Assembly: GCA_947457525.1 (NCBI GenBank)
Contig: CANGXE010000006.1
Location: 1 to 15,928, forward strand
DNA length: 15,928 nt
Direction: 5' to 3'
Source: Bacteroidota bacterium
Lineage (GTDB): Bacteria; Bacteroidota; Bacteroidia; Chitinophagales; LD1
The notes beneath the pieces are model-generated. The model was given only the letters and a program-made list of their open reading frames with translations. It was not told the DNA's origin and searched no databases. Every line of letters starts with the position of its first letter. The first letter of the stretch is position 1. Shown piece by piece: positions 1 to 6,869 of this stretch. A program made the position numbers and the translations under genes.

Positions 1-663
1 AACAAATCACTCCTGCCGCGCATCAAATTCAACATCGGCATCGGTCAACCCGCCTTCATTTTACGCCACGCTGATGAACAACCAATCTTCGAGGAAAGTA
101 TCTTTGGGTTCGTCCCCGGCTGGGCAAAAGAGGTCAAAAAGCTCTACTTTAATGCCCGCACCGAAGGAGATTACAATCCGGATAACACAAGGGGTTACAC
201 CGGTCAGATGGGCATATTCGACAAACCGGCTTTTCGCGAAGCTATCGTTCAACATCGCTGCATCGTTCCCATCTCCGCCTTTTACGAAGGGCCGGAGAAA
301 GAGAAACTCAAAAATCCCTTTCGCTTAGAGTCTCCAAGCCATCCGGTGCTGTTTCTAGCCGGCATTTACTCCCTACACCTTGACCCTTCGAGCAAGCATA
401 TCCTCTCGCGTTTTGCAGTGCTCACCACGCCTGCCAATGAGGCAACAATGTCAATTGGTCATCACCGTTGCCCTCTGATGCTTGCAGATACTAAACTTGA
501 AGAATGGTTAAACCCAAAAACCTCTACCGAAAGCCTCCTGCTGCACCTTCAAACACCTTGGCAACCCAATGATATGCGTACCTTTGCGATAGATCCACAG
601 GCCATTAAAAATACGTACAGCGACACTGCTCCTGCTGAGCGCCATGAGCTTCTGCTCTTTTAA
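1..663 (+). CDS. SRAP-domain protein (SOS response-associated peptidase, YedK/HMCES type), 5' end missing
   Basis: The frame is open from base 1 to the TAA at 661-663, giving 220 residues of a protein that starts outside the window. Family proteins form a thiazolidine crosslink to abasic sites in single-stranded DNA through Cys2 and so protect replication forks. Three family blocks are visible: NARTE (residues 51-55, active-site Asn), KPAFREA...RCIVPISAFYE (75-96, active-site Glu96), and GHHRCP (153-158), which corresponds to the family HxRMP block and makes His154 the likely catalytic His. Cys2 must lie in the missing N-terminal part. Variations: FYEG replaces the usual FYEW, and Cys157 replaces the usual Met. 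The internal ATG at 208 is not the start, because the NARTE block lies before it. The gene is about 50% GC in the lines I counted, against 33-42% in sampled operon lines. It converges on the cox operon and looks functionally unrelated to it. Confidence 0.9.
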   Translation, partial: NKSLLPRIKFNIGIGQPAFILRHADEQPIFEESIFGFVPGWAKEVKKLYFNARTEGDYNPDNTRGYTGQMGIFDKPAFREAIVQHRCIVPISAFYEGPEKEKLKNPFRLESPSHPVLFLAGIYSLHLDPSSKHILSRFAVLTTPANEATMSIGHHRCPLMLADTKLEEWLNPKTSTESLLLHLQTPWQPNDMRTFAIDPQAIKNTYSDTAPAERHELLLF

Positions 664-671
664 GCATAAAA

Positions 672-699
672 AAAGGGACAATCCATGGACCGTCCCTTT
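672..699 (-). terminator. Intrinsic terminator of the act-cox operon, possibly bidirectional
   Basis: A perfect 8-bp inverted repeat, AAAGGGAC (672-679) and GTCCCTTT (692-699), encloses a 12-nt loop. On the minus strand the stem runs straight into seven T in a row, the classic Rho-independent layout, 25 nt after the coxD stop. On the plus strand it lies 8 nt after the SRAP stop but is followed only by TTTACA, so termination in that direction would be weaker. The loop contains the palindrome TCCATGGA. Confidence 0.8.
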
Positions 700-724
700 A
701 CAAAGTTTATACTTAGAAATTAGA

Positions 725-1099
725 TTAGAAAATGTTTAACCATTCGCGCATAGCGCCCCAGCTTGAGCCTTCTACCGCAAAAGCGATAATCGCCCAAATC
801 AAGAACAAGAAAGGCAACAAAATAGTGCGCTTAAACCAAGGTGTTTCGTGGTTCACGTGCATAAATATACCCATGATGTACACCACTTTCACCACAGACA
901 TAATCGCCATAAATAAGTTCAAGAACATTTTTGGTCCACCACCTTTAGGGTACATGTGCTCATAAACCATAGCAAAACCTACTTCTACCACTGTTACGAT
1001 AGAAAGAATAATAATGGTTTTTAATACGTCTTTTCTTCCGTCACTGTATTCTTTGTCAGACCAGTGTAAGTGTGCCTCTGATGGAATTTCGAAACTCAT
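725..1099 (-). CDS. coxD: Cytochrome c oxidase subunit IV (CoxD/CtaF-like)
   Basis: This 124-residue protein has three predicted transmembrane helices (about residues 25-47, 58-81 and 91-109). The short cytoplasmic-type N-terminus is rich in charged residues and His. The size, the three helices and the segment KVVYIMGIFMHVNHE (71-85) fit the prokaryotic cytochrome c oxidase subunit IV family, which stabilises the oxidase core and has no cofactor. It is the last gene of the operon, 32 nt after coxC and just before the terminator. The ATG at 1097-1099 is preceded by an AT-rich leader that closely resembles the one before actF. The family is short and weakly conserved, so the assignment rests partly on position. 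Confidence 0.85.
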   Translation of the reverse strand: MSFEIPSEAHLHWSDKEYSDGRKDVLKTIIILSIVTVVEVGFAMVYEHMYPKGGGPKMFLNLFMAIMSVVKVVYIMGIFMHVNHETPWFKRTILLPFLFLIWAIIAFAVEGSSWGAMREWLNIF

Positions 1100-1131
1100 A
1101 ATATATAGTTTTTATATGTTTTGTAAATAGA

Positions 1132-1824
1132 TTATAGCAAGTAAAAGCAAAGGAATACATACACCCACACTAAGTCAACAAAGTGCCAGTAAAGACCAAT
1201 CTTTTCTACCATTTCATAGTGACCTACTTTTTCAAATTTGCCGTTAGCGGCTTCTACCATCAACCAGATGTTTAATACCACACCACCCAATACGTGCATA
1301 CCGTGAAAACCGGTAATCACGAAAAACAACTGTCCGAAGTTAGTTACCTTAGACGTAGCTGAAGCTGTGGTTGTCGTCATTCCATCATGGATTAAGTGTG
1401 TCCACTCTAAATACTGACAAAACAAGAAAAGAATACCGCAGATAATGGTTGGTATCAAAAACTTAACTACACCCCACTTGTTCATTCTGTATCCTTCTTG
1501 AACTCCACGAACCATAGTGTATGAGCTGGCAATCAACAAGAAAGTCATGAAGCTCACAAACACCAAAGGGGCTTGAACGCCATGAAACATGTCTAATGGA
1601 ATAGAAGAAAATACTTCTGATGCATTTGGCCAAAGGTCTGCTTGTGCAAAGCGCAATGCAGCATAAGCGATAAGGAAAGAGGCAAAAGTAAATGTGTCAG
1701 AGATGAGGAAATACCACATCATGATTTTTCCATAACTCAAACGAAACGGGGAACGCCCTCCGTTCCATAATTCGGCTTGTGTTTCATTGCCGTGACTTTC
1801 GTGTAGTGTAGCTTCTGCTGCCAT
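1132..1824 (-). CDS. coxC: Cytochrome c oxidase subunit III, second copy
   Basis: Subunit III flanks the catalytic subunit I and helps sustain proton uptake. The 230-residue protein has five helices (about 33-57, 86-105, 121-139, 163-187 and 210-229), as in bacterial five-helix forms. Family marks are QYLEW (137-141, with the conserved Glu), GFHGMHVLGG (172-181) and YWHFVDLVWVYVF (212-224). I chose the ATG at 1822-1824. A longer reading from 1833 needs a TTG and adds only three residues. It follows the other subunit III gene; the gap is 34 nt from this start. The two copies are clearly diverged: this one has a longer Thr/Ser-rich loop between helices 3 and 4 (148-160), the other a different N-terminus. 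Both may be present in one complex, but the sequence does not prove it. Confidence 0.9.
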   Translation of the reverse strand: MAAEATLHESHGNETQAELWNGGRSPFRLSYGKIMMWYFLISDTFTFASFLIAYAALRFAQADLWPNASEVFSSIPLDMFHGVQAPLVFVSFMTFLLIASSYTMVRGVQEGYRMNKWGVVKFLIPTIICGILFLFCQYLEWTHLIHDGMTTTTASATSKVTNFGQLFFVITGFHGMHVLGGVVLNIWLMVEAANGKFEKVGHYEMVEKIGLYWHFVDLVWVYVFLCFYLL

Positions 1825-1858
1825 TGTTTTCAAACTTTAATTAATAAACGATATTATG

Positions 1859-2473
1859 TTATTGATAGTTGATATAAAAGAACACATATAAATAAATCCA
1901 AACGGCATCAATATAATGCCAAAATCCAACTAGTAATTCTAGGTTCAATTGTCTTTTAGGATTAATGATATTTCTCAACTCATAGATAGGGTCTTTGCGT
2001 GAGCGTATGGCCATCACTAGAAAGATAATCGTCACCAAAAGCCCAACCACCAAGTGAAGGCCGTGCATGGAAGTTATCAGATAAATAAACGACCCTGATA
2101 AATTTCCGGTCAACGGTTTTCCCATAGCGGTTAATATTCCCCATCCGGTTACTTGTAGATAAAGAAACAATAACCCCAACAATAAACTAAAGAACAATAA
2201 ACTGCGAAATAGAAAGAACTTTGCTTTTCTGTAGCTTACCAAGGCCAACTGTATCACTACGCTCAGGGCAACAATCACCACTGTGCTGTAAGTGAAAATA
2301 TCAGGGAGCTTAAAATTCTCCCATTCTTGATAATCTCCCTTTTTTACTAAAAGTGCACTTGTCAATGCGGCAAAAAACATGGTCATGGATGCCATAGCTA
2401 CCCAAAGTGCAAACTTTTGGGGATGCACACCCGTGTATTCTGTCGTTTCCTTTAGTAATTCCTTTTCAGTCAA
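1859..2473 (-). CDS. coxC: Cytochrome c oxidase subunit III, first copy (TTG start)
   Basis: The 204-residue product has five predicted helices (about 20-43, 62-82, 88-109, 129-154 and 180-200). It carries the subunit III blocks SMHGLHLVVG (135-144) and FWHYIDAVWIYLYVF (184-198). The N-terminus TEYTGVHPQKF leads into helix 1. The start is unusual: the only sensible codon is TTG at 2471-2473. The in-frame upstream codons are ACT, CGT, GAA, ATA and then a TAA stop, and the first downstream ATG falls inside helix 1. It lies 41 nt after ctaB and upstream of a second subunit III gene. As an accessory subunit it binds no redox metal. The alternative is a subunit III-like protein specific to this oxidase subgroup, but the fold and motifs are clear. 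Confidence 0.88.
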   Translation of the reverse strand: MTEKELLKETTEYTGVHPQKFALWVAMASMTMFFAALTSALLVKKGDYQEWENFKLPDIFTYSTVVIVALSVVIQLALVSYRKAKFFLFRSLLFFSLLLGLLFLYLQVTGWGILTAMGKPLTGNLSGSFIYLITSMHGLHLVVGLLVTIIFLVMAIRSRKDPIYELRNIINPKRQLNLELLVGFWHYIDAVWIYLYVFFYINYQ

Positions 2474-2514
2474 AGTACGTTCTATTTAATCTGCTCGTTT
2501 ATCTAACTACAAAA

Positions 2515-3411
2515 TTACAGCTTACCAAAAACTAAGGCAAGTTGAACCACAGGTAAATAGATAAAAGAACCGAACATTAACAATTTAGCCGATTTGTCTT
2601 CCACTTTTACGTAGTGACTAATCGCCATCCACAAAAACATCACTCCGGCAGCGGCAATAAAAATGGTGCCGGTCAAACTTACCATGTTAAAAAAATAAGG
2701 CATCACTGATACTAGAAGCAATACCACACAGTAAACAACATTATTGATGGCACTTTGCCTAGTTTTGCCGGTTGATGAAGGCAAAAGCATAATACCTGCT
2801 TTCAAATAATCTTCATATTGCACCCAAGCAATCGCCCAAAAGTGAGGAAATTGCCATATAAACTGAATACTAAAAAGTAAAATAGCCGTAAAATCAATCA
2901 CACCTGTAGCGCACACATAACCAATCATTGGAGGCAATGCTCCGGGTATAGCACCTACAAAAACTGCGACAGGGTGTACTCTTTTTAGCGGGGTATAAAC
3001 AAAAGCATAACTCAACAATGAGATAGCTGAAAGCACACCTGCGATTGGGTTGAACTGAACAGTCAATATTAAAATCCCTACTATCCCAAAAACACCGGCT
3101 GCTAAAATAGCTTCAAGAGTACTCATTCTACCAGTAGCTATTGGGCGATTTTGAGTGCGTTTCATCAACTTATCAATATCTTTCTCGATAATCTGGTTAA
3201 TGGCATTGGAAGCACCTGTTACGAGCATTCCACCCATACTCAACCAGAATATAAGCGTCAAAGATGTAGTTGAACCAGCGAATAGATAACCAATAACAGC
3301 AGAGAAAACCACCAAGAAACTCAAACGAAACTTAGTCAGCATAGCATAGTCACTTACCTTTTGAGATAAGTAGCCAACTGCTCCTTGTTTTATTTGAATT
3401 GAATTAGACAT
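2515..3411 (-). CDS. ctaB: Protoheme IX farnesyltransferase (heme O synthase)
   Basis: The enzyme attaches a farnesyl group to protoheme IX to give heme O, the precursor of the heme A used by CoxA. The 298-residue membrane protein belongs to the UbiA superfamily. The prenyl-diphosphate/Mg-binding region is NAINQIIEKDIDKLMKRT (69-86) followed by QNRP (87-90). Other family blocks are YTPLKRVHP (139-147), GAIPGALPPMIGY (153-165) and WQFPHFWAIAW (186-196) with EDYLKAGIMLLP (200-211). About eight or nine hydrophobic segments are present. The length is normal and the ATG start is clear. The gene sits between coxA and the first coxC, so cofactor synthesis is co-expressed with the apo-oxidase. No heme A synthase (ctaA) is in the window. 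The name cyoE is used for the same family. Confidence 0.96.
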   Translation of the reverse strand: MSNSIQIKQGAVGYLSQKVSDYAMLTKFRLSFLVVFSAVIGYLFAGSTTSLTLIFWLSMGGMLVTGASNAINQIIEKDIDKLMKRTQNRPIATGRMSTLEAILAAGVFGIVGILILTVQFNPIAGVLSAISLLSYAFVYTPLKRVHPVAVFVGAIPGALPPMIGYVCATGVIDFTAILLFSIQFIWQFPHFWAIAWVQYEDYLKAGIMLLPSSTGKTRQSAINNVVYCVVLLLVSVMPYFFNMVSLTGTIFIAAAGVMFLWMAISHYVKVEDKSAKLLMFGSFIYLPVVQLALVFGKL

Positions 3412-3441
3412 TTAGTTTTTCTCTATCTTTTTTTTTAAAAA

Positions 3442-5262
3442 TTACCCATGTGCTACTTCGCCCGGTTTCATCGGCTCTGTTTGCGGAATATACTCGCGAC
3501 CGTTCACACTATAGTCATACGGCCAACGGTGAACCACCGGCAAATCGCCAGGCCAGTTTCCATGCAAACGCTCAACTGGCGCAGTCCACTCAAGCGTAGT
3601 TCCACCCCATGGATTGTTGTACTCACCTTCTAGTTTTCTTCCTTTGAAAATGCTGTAGAAGAAGTTAACTATAAATAAAAACTGCGCAAGGAAAACGATG
3701 ATAGCTGCTACAGTTATAAACACCGCTAAGTGATTGAAATTATTGAAGGTATCAAAGTTAGCGTAGGTGTAATATCTTCTTGGCAACCCGGTCATGAAGT
3801 GCATAGGGAAGAAAATACAGTAAGCCCCAATCAACGTAGCGTAGAAGTGAATTTGACCCAATGTCTCATTCATCATTCTGCCATACAAACGTGGGAACCA
3901 GTGGTAAACACCGGCAAACATGCCAAAAAATGCGGATACACCCATCACCACGTGGAAGTGTGCAACTACAAAATAAGTATCGTGTAATTGAATGTCGATA
4001 GCTGAGTTACCTAAGGCAATACCTGTCAAACCACCGGTGATAAACATTGATACGAACCCGATAGCAAACAATGCCGGAGTTGATAAGCGAATTTTACCTT
4101 TCCAAAGTGTTCCTATCCAGTTAAATACCTTAATTGCTGAAGGAATAGCAATTAAGAGGGTAAACAATGTAAATACTGCTCCTAAGTTTGGATTAAGGCC
4201 AGTCACGAACATATGGTGCGCCCAAACGATGAAAGATAATACCAAGATAGCCAAGATAGAAAGTACCATCGCTGTGTAACCAAAGATTGGCTTACGAGAG
4301 TGAACGGCCAAAACTTCTGATACAATACCCATTGCAGGGATGATGATAATGTACACCTCTGGGTGACCTAAGAACCAAAATAAGTGTTGGAACAAAATTG
4401 GAGATCCACCTTTGTAGCCTAACAATTGACCATTGATAACGATGTTGTTCAAATAGAAACTTGTGTCCAACAAACGGTCAAACTCTAATAACACTACACC
4501 AGCTAAAAGCGCAGGGAAAGACAATACACCAATTACAGCAGTAAATAAAAAGGCCCAAATAGTTAATGGCATTCTAAGCATAGTCATCCCTTTTGTACGT
4601 TGGTTCAATACAGTAGCAATGTAGTTCAAGCTACCAATTAAAGATGCTACGATAAAGAAGGTCATCGCCAAAGCCCATAGGTCAAAACCTAAGCCTGAAC
4701 CTAAGTTAACGCCTGTATCACGCAATCCGTTCAAAGGTGGATAAGCTGTCCAACCACCTGATGCAGGACCTGTTTGAATGAAGAATGATAAAAACAAAAT
4801 AACACTAGCGGTAAAGAAAAACCAATATGACAACATATTGATAAAACCGGATGCCATGTCTCGTGCACCTATTTGGTAAGGAATTAGTAAATTACTGAAA
4901 GTACCGCTCAGACCTCCCGTAAGTACGAAGAATACCAAAATAGTTCCGTGCATAGTCACCAATGCATAATAGAACTCATTACTGATTTTACCTCCTTCGG
5001 CCCATTTACCCAAGAAAGTTTCCAAAATAGGAAATGTCTCATTAGGGAACGCTAATTGAATACGAAACAAGATAGATAACAACCCACCTACAACACCCCA
5101 AAATATACCGGTGATTAGAAACTGCTTGCTAATCATCTTATGGTCTTGACTAAAGATATACTTCGTCAAGAAGGTTTCTTCGTGGTGATCGTGGCGGCCA
5201 TCATGACCATGATGGCCGTGACCTGTTGCAACGTGTGCGTGTTCTGCTGTAGCTGTTTGCAT
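3442..5262 (-). CDS. coxA: Cytochrome c oxidase subunit I (aa3-type, A1-like)
   Basis: This catalytic subunit reduces O2 to water at the heme a3/CuB site and pumps protons. It has 606 residues and about 12 helices. Visible ligands: His105 (MHGT) and His437 for low-spin heme a, His435 for heme a3 (AHFH), and His300, His349 and His350 for CuB, with Tyr304 in HPEVY as the crosslinked Tyr. Glu302 in HPEVY marks the A1-type D channel, with Asp135 (GARDMA) at its mouth. Lys378 (SAIKVF) marks the K channel, where Ser375 stands at the usual Thr position. The N-terminus (8-27) is unusually His-rich, with nine His in 20 residues. The C-terminal tail after about residue 545 contains a WTAPVERLHGNWPGDLP-like segment. 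The gene lies 52 nt after coxB and 30 nt before ctaB. Confidence 0.98.
   Translation of the reverse strand: MQTATAEHAHVATGHGHHGHDGRHDHHEETFLTKYIFSQDHKMISKQFLITGIFWGVVGGLLSILFRIQLAFPNETFPILETFLGKWAEGGKISNEFYYALVTMHGTILVFFVLTGGLSGTFSNLLIPYQIGARDMASGFINMLSYWFFFTASVILFLSFFIQTGPASGGWTAYPPLNGLRDTGVNLGSGLGFDLWALAMTFFIVASLIGSLNYIATVLNQRTKGMTMLRMPLTIWAFLFTAVIGVLSFPALLAGVVLLEFDRLLDTSFYLNNIVINGQLLGYKGGSPILFQHLFWFLGHPEVYIIIIPAMGIVSEVLAVHSRKPIFGYTAMVLSILAILVLSFIVWAHHMFVTGLNPNLGAVFTLFTLLIAIPSAIKVFNWIGTLWKGKIRLSTPALFAIGFVSMFITGGLTGIALGNSAIDIQLHDTYFVVAHFHVVMGVSAFFGMFAGVYHWFPRLYGRMMNETLGQIHFYATLIGAYCIFFPMHFMTGLPRRYYTYANFDTFNNFNHLAVFITVAAIIVFLAQFLFIVNFFYSIFKGRKLEGEYNNPWGGTTLEWTAPVERLHGNWPGDLPVVHRWPYDYSVNGREYIPQTEPMKPGEVAHG
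5195..5218. repeat. Perfect 11-bp inverted repeat inside the 5' end of coxA
   Basis: CGGCCATCATG (5195-5205) and CATGATGGCCG (5208-5218) are exact reverse complements separated by two bases. In the mRNA this would fold into a GC-containing hairpin about 45-68 nt after the coxA start codon, with a 4-nt loop if the innermost pair opens. It coincides with the His/Gly/Asp codons of the His-rich leader, so it may be a by-product of alternating His and Gly codons. It could also slow or regulate translation. Confidence 0.6.
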
Positions 5263-5314
5263 AAAATTAAACTATTTATTAATCCATGCCCAAAATAGGG
5301 CAACTATCCAAATA

Positions 5315-6829
5315 TTATTTTTTTGTTACACAAATATCGATTCGTTTGCTTTTTGCTTTTCCTTCGTCTGTTTTGTTGTCAGCTACCGGATGATCTTGGC
5401 CGTAACCTTCAGCCACCAAACGCTTAGCATCAATACCTTCTGCTACTAATGCAGCAACAACTGCTTTTGCTCTTTCATTAGACAATTTCAAATTGGCTTT
5501 AGCATCACCTACGTTATCAGTGTATCCACCTACCTTTAGTTCTACATTTGAGTAAGTTTTGAGGATGCTCACCATGTTATCCAATTGTTCTTTAGATTCA
5601 GCTTTGATAACCGCTTTACCTGTTTCGAAAGTAAGACGATCAAAACTAAACCAAGTAGTTTTGTCAACTGCTCTTTGGTCGTCATTGATAAACGCCACCA
5701 ACTGGCTTTCGATACCTACTTCAGTTGCTCCTTTCAATTCGAGCGATGGTTTTGCTGCTAGGCTAGCCTCCAGCACTTCAACTTTTCCTGGCTTTTCCGC
5801 GAGTGTAGACTTCACAGTTTCATACATTGCCACTTGCTTACTTTGCCATTCGTCATATTCTGCTTGCTCTACTACTAATACTTCTTTTTGCATACCGTAG
5901 TGAGATTTTCCGCAAAGCTCAGCACAAGCTAATTCATACTTAAATGATTTCCATCGTGGCTCACCTGTCTCTGGGTGATTAGTTTGCCACCAAGGTTGTG
6001 TGCTCAAATACTGTTGCATTTCAACAGTTGTCATAGTTGGTGTAAAATAGAATTCTGTTGGGATACCGGGTACGCAGTCCATTTTCACACGGAAGTGCGG
6101 CAAATAAAAACTATGTAACACATCCAAAGCTCCAAGTTTCATTAGCACCGGTTTATTTTTAACTAATACTATTTTGTCAGCCATAAAATCATCATGACTG
6201 TTTTTGTCTTCCCAATCAATACCTAATTCATTAGTTGGTGAAATGTGATCTACGTCAAATACTCTGTTTCCAAAGTTATTGTCTTTTCCTGGGTAACGTA
6301 GTATCCAGTTGAACTGTTTACCTGTCACTTCAATAACCATTTTGTCTGCTGCACGAGCTTCTGAATTGAATATTCTAAACCACTCAAACATACCCATGGC
6401 AATCAACCCGGTTAAAACCAAGGATGGAATAACTGTCCAGATAACCTCTAGAGTGTTGTTGTGGGTATAAAAATAGGCTTCATGTCCTTGACTTTCATTA
6501 TAACGGTAAGCGAAGTAGAACAATGCTACCTGAGTAAGTACAAATACGATACCAATGATTAACATCGTTATGTTAAACAAAAAGTCTGTTTGGATCCCGT
6601 GTATAGACGCTGCTTTAGGCAACATAACAGGCATCAGTTCTTTGAAGCTGTAAGCAGAACCTACAAACATCAAAATCAGGAATACCATCAGTAAATAACC
6701 ATTCAGACGGCTTTGATTAAAATAATCAAACTTATCTTTTAGCTCAGAGGTTATCTCGCTGGCTCTAGCCACCAAAACGAGCACCACCATAAGGAGAACT
6801 ACGACTACGAAACTTAAAAATGCTACCAT
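5315..6829 (-). CDS. coxB: Cytochrome c oxidase subunit II with C-terminal OmpA-like domain
   Basis: Subunit II accepts electrons at its binuclear CuA centre and passes them to heme a. The CuA cupredoxin domain shows His239 (DVLHSFYLPHF), Cys302, Glu304, Cys306, His310 and Met313 in CAELCGKSHYGM, a complete ligand set. Before it lie four hydrophobic segments (about 1-22, 44-64, 85-108 and 130-150) where classical CoxB has two. After a linker (about 321-390) comes an OmpA-type peptidoglycan-binding domain (391-504): FSFDRLTFETG, GYTDNVG (435-441), LSNERAKAVVAAL (449-461) and EGYGQDHP, with the diaminopimelate-binding pair Asp438 and Arg453 both present. There is no CxxCH, so it is not a caa3-type fusion. 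At 504 residues it is far longer than usual. The frame is continuous and the ATG at 6829 is clear. It follows actF by 40 nt, which links the oxidase to complex III. The fusion is seen directly; wall anchoring is inferred. Confidence 0.95.
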   Translation of the reverse strand: MVAFLSFVVVVLLMVVLVLVARASEITSELKDKFDYFNQSRLNGYLLMVFLILMFVGSAYSFKELMPVMLPKAASIHGIQTDFLFNITMLIIGIVFVLTQVALFYFAYRYNESQGHEAYFYTHNNTLEVIWTVIPSLVLTGLIAMGMFEWFRIFNSEARAADKMVIEVTGKQFNWILRYPGKDNNFGNRVFDVDHISPTNELGIDWEDKNSHDDFMADKIVLVKNKPVLMKLGALDVLHSFYLPHFRVKMDCVPGIPTEFYFTPTMTTVEMQQYLSTQPWWQTNHPETGEPRWKSFKYELACAELCGKSHYGMQKEVLVVEQAEYDEWQSKQVAMYETVKSTLAEKPGKVEVLEASLAAKPSLELKGATEVGIESQLVAFINDDQRAVDKTTWFSFDRLTFETGKAVIKAESKEQLDNMVSILKTYSNVELKVGGYTDNVGDAKANLKLSNERAKAVVAALVAEGIDAKRLVAEGYGQDHPVADNKTDEGKAKSKRIDICVTKK

Positions 6830-6869
6830 GATTTATGTTGTTTTCAGTTTATTTATTTCAATGTTCAAA

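Noticed and set aside
1825..1833. Second coxC starting three codons earlier
   Set aside because: The codon at 1831-1833 is TTG and an ATG lies three codons on, so the ATG is preferred.
5315..6829. CoxB as a caa3-type fusion with cytochrome c
   Set aside because: No CxxCH occurs anywhere in the protein; the C-terminal domain is OmpA-like.
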